Shown here: positions 58,228-64,000 of the stretch, piece by piece
How the letters are laid out: each line of letters opens with the position of its first letter
Position numbering within the stretch: the stretch's first letter is position 1
From: Vibrio hepatarius
Lineage (GTDB): Bacteria > Pseudomonadota > Gammaproteobacteria > Enterobacterales > Vibrionaceae
Assembly: GCF_011806575.1 (NCBI RefSeq)
Contig: NZ_JAATOO010000002.1
Coordinates: forward strand, 1-64,000
Reading direction: 5' to 3'
DNA length: 64,000 nucleotides
Notes under the pieces: model-generated
Told to the model about the DNA's origin: nothing
Database searches by the model: none
The model's input: the letters and a program-made list of their open reading frames with translations, nothing else
Program-made: the position numbers and the translations under genes

Positions 58228-59326
58228 TTAAAGACCTGATTTCAGGCTAGCTTCAATAAATTTGTCTAGATCGCCGTCAAGAACCGCCTGTGTATTACGG
58301 TTTTCAACGCCGGTACGTAAATCTTTGATACGTGAGTCATCCAGTACGTAAGAACGAATCTGGCTGCCCCAACCGATATCAGACTTCGCATCTTCGTTAG
58401 CTTGCTTCTCTGCATTCTGTTTTTGAATCTCAAGTTCAAACAGTTTTGCACGAAGCTGCTTCATCGCTTGGTCTTTGTTCTTATGTTGAGAACGGTCGTT
58501 CTGACACTGCACCACGGTGTTAGTTGGAACGTGGGTAATACGTACCGCAGATTCCGTGGTGTTAACGTGCTGACCACCTGCACCCGATGCGCGGTATACG
58601 TCAATACGTAGATCAGACGGGTTAATGTCGATCTCAATGTTGTCATCAATCTCTGGGTAAACAAACGCAGATGCAAACGAAGTATGGCGACGGCCACTTG
58701 AATCAAACGGAGATTTACGCACCAGACGATGAACGCCCGTTTCTGTACGTAACCAGCCGTAAGCGTACTCACCAGAGATCTTAACCGTTGCACCTTTAAG
58801 ACCGGCAACTTCGCCTTCAGACACTTCGATAACTTCCGTTTTAAAGCCTTTCGCTTCTGCCCAACGCAAGTACATGCGCAGCATCATTGAAGTCCAGTCT
58901 TGTGCTTCTGTACCACCCGACCCTGATTGCAGGTCAATGTAGCAGTCTGACGAATCGTGGTCGCCCGCGAACATACGACGGAATTCAAGTTGTTCTAGCT
59001 TCGCTTCAAGCTCAGCAAGTTCTGGCTCGATCTCATCGAAGGTTTCTTGGTCTTCTTCTTCAACCGCAAGTTCCAGTAGACCTTCAACGTCTTCTACGCC
59101 TTGCTCTAGTTGATTGATGGTTTCAACCACGGCTTCTAGTGATGCACGTTCTTTACCAAGCGCTTGAGCACGCTCAGGTTCGTTCCATACATCCGGTTGC
59201 TCCAGTTCTGCGTTGACTTCTTCTAGACGCTCTTGTTTAGCGTCATAGTCAAAGATACCCCCTCAGGACATTCGTGCGCTCAGACACGTCCTGTAAGCGG
59301 TTTTTAATAGGATTGATTTCAAACAT
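58228..59326 (-). CDS. prfB: Peptide chain release factor 2 (programmed +1 frameshift)
   Basis: Recognises UGA and UAA and releases peptides. The gene starts at ATG 59326 and reads [11 protein letters not shown] to an in-frame TGA at 59251-59249. Reading then continues in the +1 frame (GAC TAT GAC) to 58228, giving a protein of 365 residues, the E. coli length. The anticodon-like SPF tripeptide is in RKSPFDSSG, and the catalytic GGQ is in [10 protein letters not shown]. The residue before SGAGGQ is Ala, the fully active form, whereas E. coli K-12 has Thr. An annotation starting at 59130 would miss the true N-terminus. Confidence 0.97.
59246..59266 (-). other. prfB autoregulatory frameshift site
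   Basis: Minus strand AGGGGGTATCTTTGAC: an internal Shine-Dalgarno-like AGGGGG, the slippery CTT codon and a TGA stop followed by C. Low RF2 makes ribosomes pause at the poor UGA-C context and slip +1, restoring RF2. Confidence 0.95.
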
Positions 59327-59432
59327 GTTTGCTCAACATTTATGAGTAGAATTTAACCGAAGAATTGTACTGAAAAGTGTGACGAAGATACAGGAATATT
59401 TTGAAGCTGAATAATCTTTCATTAGATAGAAA

Positions 59433-59465
59433 AATCCCCTGTCACGCCTTGCATGACAGGGGATT
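59433..59465 (-). terminator. brnQ intrinsic terminator
   Basis: Minus strand AATCCCCTGTCA / TGACAGGGGATT arms with a nine-base loop, followed by TTTTC. It ends brnQ before prfB. Confidence 0.9.
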
Positions 59466-59487
59466 AAATTACATCAAGAGCAACTAA

Positions 59488-60801
59488 TTATGCCGTTTCT
59501 TCAACCAACACTTGTTCGTCTGATTTTGAGACAAAGAACATGCAAACAATTGCAGCAGCGGTTGGAATCAACCAGCCCATGCCCACATCAAACAGTGGTA
59601 GAACGTTCAATGCAGAAACATCGAAGCCAGCAACTTTCGCTGCGTCAACCATTGCGAACAATAGTGACACTAAGATAACCACGCGGTACGCCACTTTTGG
59701 ATTAGGCAGTTTGCTACGAACGAACGTCAGCGCGACCAATGCAATCGCCACAGGGTAAAGAGCGAACAGTACTGGCACTGATAGAGAAATCAGCTGAGAT
59801 AGGCCCACGTTTGCCACGACCGCACACGCTGTACCGACGATGATCACCCATCCTTTGTACGATACTTTTGAAATTGACTTAAAGTAATCTGAACACGCAG
59901 AAATCAGACCGATAGCAGTAGTCAAACACGCCAATAGAACGATTGCTGACAGAACTAGCTGACCGTATGGACCAAATAGCGCCTGAACGTAAACGCTTAG
60001 GATCGCACCGCCGTTATCAGCACCAGCAGCAACGGCTGAACTGGTCGCGCCTAAGTAGAATAGCGAGATGTAGACAAAGGCCAGACCAGCCGCTGCGATA
60101 AACGCTGCGCTAATTAGGTATTTTGTTGTCGCGGCACTATCGGTGATGCCTTTACTACGTAGCGCGTCAACGACCAATACACCAAACATTAGCGAAGCGA
60201 AGGTATCCATCGTGTTGTAGCCTTCTAGGAAACCTTTCTGCAGTGGGTACGCTAGGTACTCACCTTGTGCCGCTAGAACTTCACCTTGAGGATCAAGGAA
60301 CACGCCTACTGCTAGAGTAATTAGGCCGATAAATAGAACTGGCGTCAGGATCTTACCGATCATGTCGATCAGACGGCCTTGGAACCATGCAAACAGCATA
60401 GCGACCGCAAAGAAGATAATCGAAAACGCCGTTAAGTGGAACTGACCAGCGTCAGCAAGAAACGGCTTAACCGCCATTTCGTAAGCCACTAGACCTGTAC
60501 GCGGAGCCGCGAACGCAGGACCGATAATAATAAAGATCAGTACCGCCATGACGATAGCTGCACGCTTAGGCAGATCTTTGGTCATGTGTTCCCAGCTACC
60601 ACCAGCTAATGCAATCGCAATGATCGTGATCAGCGGTAGACCTACCGCAGTTAAAAGGAAACCTGTCATGGCTGGCAAAAGGTTGTCACCGGCAAGTTGC
60701 CCTGCAAACGGTGGAAAAATGATGTTGCCTGCACCTAAAAAGAACGCGAAAAGCATAAAGCCTACGGCGATAATATCTGTTAGTTTTAAAGTCTGTTTCA
60801 C
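59488..60801 (-). CDS. brnQ: Branched-chain amino acid:Na+ symporter BrnQ (LIVCS family)
   Basis: Inner-membrane importer of Leu, Ile and Val. The 437 residues have about 12 hydrophobic segments and the family N-terminus FALFLGAGNIIFPP-like (FAFFLGAGNIIFPPFAGQLAG within residues 18-38). Vibrios carry several brnQ paralogues, so the exact substrate preference is open. It is divergent from trmN6 across 310 bp of AT-rich DNA. Confidence 0.92.
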   Translation of the reverse strand: MKQTLKLTDIIAVGFMLFAFFLGAGNIIFPPFAGQLAGDNLLPAMTGFLLTAVGLPLITIIAIALAGGSWEHMTKDLPKRAAIVMAVLIFIIIGPAFAAPRTGLVAYEMAVKPFLADAGQFHLTAFSIIFFAVAMLFAWFQGRLIDMIGKILTPVLFIGLITLAVGVFLDPQGEVLAAQGEYLAYPLQKGFLEGYNTMDTFASLMFGVLVVDALRSKGITDSAATTKYLISAAFIAAAGLAFVYISLFYLGATSSAVAAGADNGGAILSVYVQALFGPYGQLVLSAIVLLACLTTAIGLISACSDYFKSISKVSYKGWVIIVGTACAVVANVGLSQLISLSVPVLFALYPVAIALVALTFVRSKLPNPKVAYRVVILVSLLFAMVDAAKVAGFDVSALNVLPLFDVGMGWLIPTAAAIVCMFFVSKSDEQVLVEETA

Positions 60802-61111
60802 TAGAGACCCTTTACTTATTCTTCAGTGGATGTTGTGTGCGCTAGATAGTACAAATTTGCTATCCAGTCGATAGATTTACACGAGCATAATGACGAAACG
60901 CTCATCTATCCGCAAGGTGAAAGCAAAAAACACCATATAAATTTATATAAACAATTAAAAACCAGTCAGTTCAACTAGTACGGAGAAATTAATTAGAATT
61001 TAACCCTACACAATCAGGTAAAATAAAAACCTAAAAATAGAACAAATACCTATACATTGCGTTAACAACCCGATTAATAAACCTATTAAAGACGAATATA
61101 CAGAATAAAAA
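60802..61111. other. brnQ-trmN6 divergent region
   Basis: About 310 bp of AT-rich DNA. It should contain both promoters, and brnQ genes are often under Lrp, but I cannot point to a convincing hexamer pair or operator. No small open frame with a good ribosome site is seen. Confidence 0.4.
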
Positions 61112-61831
61112 ATGAACAAACAGAATCCCAAAGCTAAGAGTTTTACGTTTAAACAGTTTGCCATCGAAGGCGGAGATTCTGGGATGCCTGTCAGTACGGA
61201 CGGCGTACTGCTTGGCGCTTGGACGGATGTGACAGAAACGCACCGTTTACTCGATATTGGAACAGGCACCGGGTTGTTGGCTTTAATGTGTGCTCAGCGG
61301 TCACCAGATTGTGAGATAGAAGCAATCGATATCGATCCGCATGCCATTGAAGCGGCGAGTTTTAACTTCGCGCAGTCTCCTTGGTCCAAGCGCATCATTC
61401 TTCATCAAGGAGATGTGTTGAACTACTCATTTGCGGCGTGTTTCGACACCATCATCTGTAACCCTCCGTATTTTAATAACGGTGAGCAAGCTCAATTAAG
61501 CCAAAGAGCGACGGCAAGGCACAGCGACCAACTCGCCCACTCTGCACTGTTATCCCGTTGCTACGAGTTACTAACAGAGCAAGGCGCAGCAAGTTTCGTC
61601 TTGCCAATCACTGAAGGAAACCAGTTTATCCACTTGGCTTTAAAGAATAATTGGCATCTAAGCCGCGTGTGTCACGTTCAGCCAACGGAGAGTAAAGCCG
61701 TCAACCGCTTATTGATTTCGTTAGTAAAAACGCCATGCCAAAACGAGGAACAGTCATTGCTCATTCGAGAAAATAACCAGTACAGCAACGAATTTGTTGC
61801 ACTAACCAAAGACTTTTATTTAAAGATGTGA
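61112..61831 (+). CDS. trmN6: tRNA1(Val) (adenine-37-N6)-methyltransferase TrmN6 (YfiC)
   Basis: SAM-dependent methylase that modifies A37 of tRNA1-Val. The 239 residues contain the SAM motif LDIGTGTGLL (47-56), DIDP after strand 2, and the catalytic NPPYF (117-121) of N6-adenine methylases. It precedes srmB by 79 bases; in E. coli the two genes are also neighbours. The start codon ATG at 61112 has no strong ribosome site (AATACAGAATAAAAA upstream), suggesting low translation. Confidence 0.93.
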   Translation: MNKQNPKAKSFTFKQFAIEGGDSGMPVSTDGVLLGAWTDVTETHRLLDIGTGTGLLALMCAQRSPDCEIEAIDIDPHAIEAASFNFAQSPWSKRIILHQGDVLNYSFAACFDTIICNPPYFNNGEQAQLSQRATARHSDQLAHSALLSRCYELLTEQGAASFVLPITEGNQFIHLALKNNWHLSRVCHVQPTESKAVNRLLISLVKTPCQNEEQSLLIRENNQYSNEFVALTKDFYLKM

Positions 61832-61910
61832 AAATTAAGGTGTGATCCTTGTCACCGAACACACTATAATACGCCCCCTTAAACCAATTGTTGCTTGTGG
61901 AGACACCAGA

Positions 61911-63140
61911 GTGATCAAAAATTTTGCTGAATTAGAGTTAGACCCGAACTTGCTCGAAGCAATCGAAGAAATGGGTTACACCCGTCCAACACAGATTCAA
62001 GCTGAAGCGATCCCACAAGCTTTAGAAGGTCGTGACATCCTAGCCTCTGCGCCAACAGGCACAGGTAAAACGGCCGCGTTCGTTCTGCCTGCACTGCAGT
62101 TCCTGCAAGACTTTCCACGCCGTAAACCAGGACCTGCTCGAGTTTTGATCCTAACGCCAACTCGCGAACTGGCGATGCAGGTTGCTGACCAAGCACGTGC
62201 GCTGGCAAAAAACACCAAGTTAAACATCTTCACGATTACTGGTGGTGTTCAATACCAAGAGCACGCCGACATTCTCGCGACCACGCAAGATATCGTAGTT
62301 GCGACGCCTGGACGTTTGATGGAATACATCGAAGCAGAACGTTTTGACTGCCGTGCGATCGAATGGCTGGTCCTAGATGAAGCTGACCGCATGCTGGATA
62401 TGGGCTTTGGTCCAACAGTAGATCGACTCTCTTCTGAGTGCCGCTGGCGTAAACAAACCCTTTTGTTCTCTGCAACGCTTGAAGGTAAAGGTGTAGAAGG
62501 CTTTACCGCTGACCTACTGAAAGAACCAGCAGAAATTGACGCAGAACCGTCTCGTCGCGAGCGTAAAAAGATCGCTCAGTGGTACCATCGCGCCGATGAT
62601 ATGAACCACAAGCTCGATCTACTGAAGAAGATCATCACTGAACAAGCTGAACGTTCAATTATTTTCCTGAAAACTCGCGATCGTCTTGCTGAGCTGCGCG
62701 TTGAGCTAGAGAAAGCACAAATTCCATGTGCTTGGATTCAAGGCGAAATGCCTCAGGATCGCCGTAACAACGCAATCGCACGTTTCCGTGACGGCACTGT
62801 CAACGTACTATTGGCAACTGACGTTGCTGCGCGCGGTATCGACTTACCGGACGTTAGCCACGTTATCAACTACGACATGCCACGTAGCGCAGACGTTTAC
62901 CTTCACCGTATCGGCCGCACAGCACGCGCGGGTAAGAAAGGTAACGCGGTTTCTTTGGTAGAAGCGCACGACCAACCGATGATGGACCGTGTTGCGCGTT
63001 ACGTAAAAGAAGAGATCAAAGAGCGCTTTATCAAAGAGTTGCGTCCTAAACACAAAAAGCCTGTGTTTAAGAAAAAGAAAAAAGACGACAAGAAAAAGAC
63101 CGCAACAAAAGCGAAAAAGAAAGTCGCCAAGAAAAAGTAA
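61911..63140 (+). CDS. srmB: DEAD-box RNA helicase SrmB
   Basis: ATP-dependent helicase that aids early assembly of the 50S subunit. From the GTG at 61911 (GGAG nine bases upstream) it has 409 residues and the family N-terminus IKNFAELELDPNLLEAI. An ATG at 61842 would add 23 unrelated residues. Motifs in order: Q motif in TRPTQIQ, Walker A APTGTGKT, PTRELA, TPGR, LDEADRML, SAT, and HRIGRTARAG. The C-terminal 35 residues are almost all Lys and Ala, an RNA-binding tail. A strong terminator follows. Confidence 0.96.
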   Translation: MIKNFAELELDPNLLEAIEEMGYTRPTQIQAEAIPQALEGRDILASAPTGTGKTAAFVLPALQFLQDFPRRKPGPARVLILTPTRELAMQVADQARALAKNTKLNIFTITGGVQYQEHADILATTQDIVVATPGRLMEYIEAERFDCRAIEWLVLDEADRMLDMGFGPTVDRLSSECRWRKQTLLFSATLEGKGVEGFTADLLKEPAEIDAEPSRRERKKIAQWYHRADDMNHKLDLLKKIITEQAERSIIFLKTRDRLAELRVELEKAQIPCAWIQGEMPQDRRNNAIARFRDGTVNVLLATDVAARGIDLPDVSHVINYDMPRSADVYLHRIGRTARAGKKGNAVSLVEAHDQPMMDRVARYVKEEIKERFIKELRPKHKKPVFKKKKKDDKKKTATKAKKKVAKKK

Positions 63141-63161
63141 CCACCGCTCTTTAAGCAAACA

Positions 63162-63193
63162 AAAATGCCGCTTCAATCGAAGCGGCATTTTTT
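63162..63193 (+). terminator. srmB intrinsic terminator
   Basis: AATGCCGCTTC-AATC-GAAGCGGCATT, an 11-13 bp stem with a tetraloop followed by T residues. Confidence 0.94.
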
Positions 63194-63241
63194 ATATCGG
63201 TACATTGACGATTAATATTCGAATCCAGCTATTCATCACCT

Positions 63242-63358
63242 CTTCAAAGCACTTGAAGCTAGAACAAGGCGACAAGTAAACTCAACCTTGGGAGCGTAGT
63301 AAGCTACGTGACTAAGGTGAGTTTACGCCGTCAACGAAGTTATCGCCTCAAAGGCGAA
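63242..63358. repeat. Palindromic intergenic repeat-like element
   Basis: The gap between srmB and prfC contains nested inverted repeats: CTTCAA/TTGAAG (63242-63258), AAACTCA-ACCTT (63278-63289) facing AAGGT-GAGTTT (63314-63324), an inner CGTAG/CTACG (63295-63308), and an outer GGCGA/TCGCC (63268-63347). The AAACTC...GAGTTT structure has no T tract and is not a terminator. Its form is that of a dispersed extragenic palindrome. No second copy is seen in this window. Confidence 0.6.
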
Positions 63359-63363
63359 GAAGA

Positions 63364-64000
63364 TTAGTGTTCGCGGGTCGCGCGGAACTCGACCTCTGGA
63401 AAACGCTCTTTCGCCAAATTCAGATTTACCATCGTTGGCGCGATGTAACTTAGGTTATCACCGCCGTCCAACGCTAGGTTGCTCTGGTTCTTGCGCTTGA
63501 ACTCTTCCAGTTTCTTCTCGTCGCTGCAATCAACCCAACGTGCGGTTGCGACGTTTACGCCTTCGTAAATAGCTTCTACGTTGTATTCTGCTTTCAGACG
63601 CGCAACAACTACGTCAAACTGAAGCACACCAACAGCACCGACGATAAGGTCGTTGTTTTGCAGTGGACGGAATACCTGCACTGCACCTTCTTCTGACAGT
63701 TGTACTAGACCTTTTAGCAGCTGTTTTTGCTTCAATGGATCTTTCAATCGGATACGACGGAACAATTCTGGTGCGAAGTTAGGAATGCCTGAGAATTTCA
63801 GACTTTCGCCTTGCGTAAAGGTATCACCAATCTGGATCGTGCCGTGGTTATGTAGACCGATGATATCGCCCGCGTACGCGTTTTCTGCGCGCGAACGGTC
63901 ACCCGCCATAAAGGTTACCGCATCAGAGATATTGATCTGCTTGCCAAGACGAACGTGGTTCATCTTCATACCTTGTGTATACGTACCCGACACAATACGC
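63364..64000 (-). CDS. prfC: Peptide chain release factor 3 (partial, 3' part)
   Basis: GTPase that recycles RF1/RF2 after peptide release. Only the C-terminal 212 residues are in the window; the gene continues past 64000. The visible part is the RF3 domain II/III region ([39 protein letters not shown], and [13 protein letters not shown]) and it ends FRATREH. The GTP-binding domain is outside. RF2 (prfB) lies 4 kb away on the same strand. Confidence 0.96.
   Translation of the reverse strand, partial: RIVSGTYTQGMKMNHVRLGKQINISDAVTFMAGDRSRAENAYAGDIIGLHNHGTIQIGDTFTQGESLKFSGIPNFAPELFRRIRLKDPLKQKQLLKGLVQLSEEGAVQVFRPLQNNDLIVGAVGVLQFDVVVARLKAEYNVEAIYEGVNVATARWVDCSDEKKLEEFKRKNQSNLALDGGDNLSYIAPTMVNLNLAKERFPEVEFRATREH

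Noticed and set aside
61841..61856. CRP-like TGTGA-N6-TCACC before srmB
   Set aside because: It matches 9 of 10 bases, but the TATAAT at 61865 places its centre near -28, which suits neither activation class. It could repress, but support is too weak to list.

Overview
The window is a stretch of the main chromosome of a Vibrio species. This rests on recognisable Vibrio genes and gene order: the norspermidine sensor pair nspS-mbaA, vpsR, hlyU, a Na+/phosphate symporter beside nhaR, a pyruvate-type btsSR system, and a 16S rRNA with the Vibrio 3' end. Gene content is almost entirely core. I see no phage, insertion sequence, CRISPR array or integron cassette. The species cannot be named from sequence reading alone.

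Layout. 1-2 kb: 16S rRNA gene on the minus strand with its leader, boxA, RNase III stem and two promoters; the rRNA operon continues off the left edge. 2-8 kb: clpB, pgeF, rluD, bamD, raiA. 8-13.6 kb: pheL-pheA with a full attenuator, then nspS-mbaA-yjjX. 13.6-19.4 kb: trpR, slt, ettA, a PilZ protein and an M23 peptidase. 19.4-21.9 kb: tyrA and aroF under TyrR boxes. 21.9-24.3 kb: btsS-btsR. 24.4-31 kb: a peptidoglycan-recycling cluster (nagZ, an RpiR-type regulator, a sodium/solute symporter, a BadF-type sugar kinase, anmK, murQ). 31-33.1 kb: a small lipoprotein and a CstA-family transporter whose promoter carries five regularly spaced BtsR-type sites. 33.1-34.8 kb: a lone secreted gluzincin peptidase between long non-coding flanks. 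34.8-43 kb: ispH, fkpB, lspA, ileS, ribF, murJ, and divergent rpsT. 43-46 kb: hlyU, nhaR and the Na+/phosphate symporter. 46-51.5 kb: rppH-ptsP-TauE-lgt-thyA, read leftward. 51.5-55 kb: a DnaA-box cluster, mutH, a DUF6482 gene, tas, a DUF1127 gene and a 41-codon gene. 55-64 kb: vpsR, lysS, prfB (programmed +1 frameshift), brnQ, trmN6, srmB, and the 3' part of prfC.

How they work together. Three themes stand out. First, aromatic amino acid synthesis: pheA is attenuated by a Phe-rich leader, aroF-tyrA carry TyrR boxes, and trpR is nearby. Second, cyclic-di-GMP and biofilm control: NspS-MbaA sense and adjust the signal, and VpsR and the PilZ protein can read it. Third, nutrient scavenging: BtsS-BtsR with a CstA-type transporter, and an apparently self-contained route for taking up and degrading cell-wall sugars that uses a sodium symporter instead of the PTS permease MurP.

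The best leads for new biology are the five-site, 20-bp-phased BtsR array (31443-31530), the PTS-free muropeptide catabolic cluster with its GGAATA/TATTCC operator cluster (26319-26419), the DnaA-box cluster upstream of mutH (51493-51973), the 41-codon gene with a near-perfect hairpin before a DUF1127 gene (54282-54774), and the intrinsic terminator directly in front of lspA.
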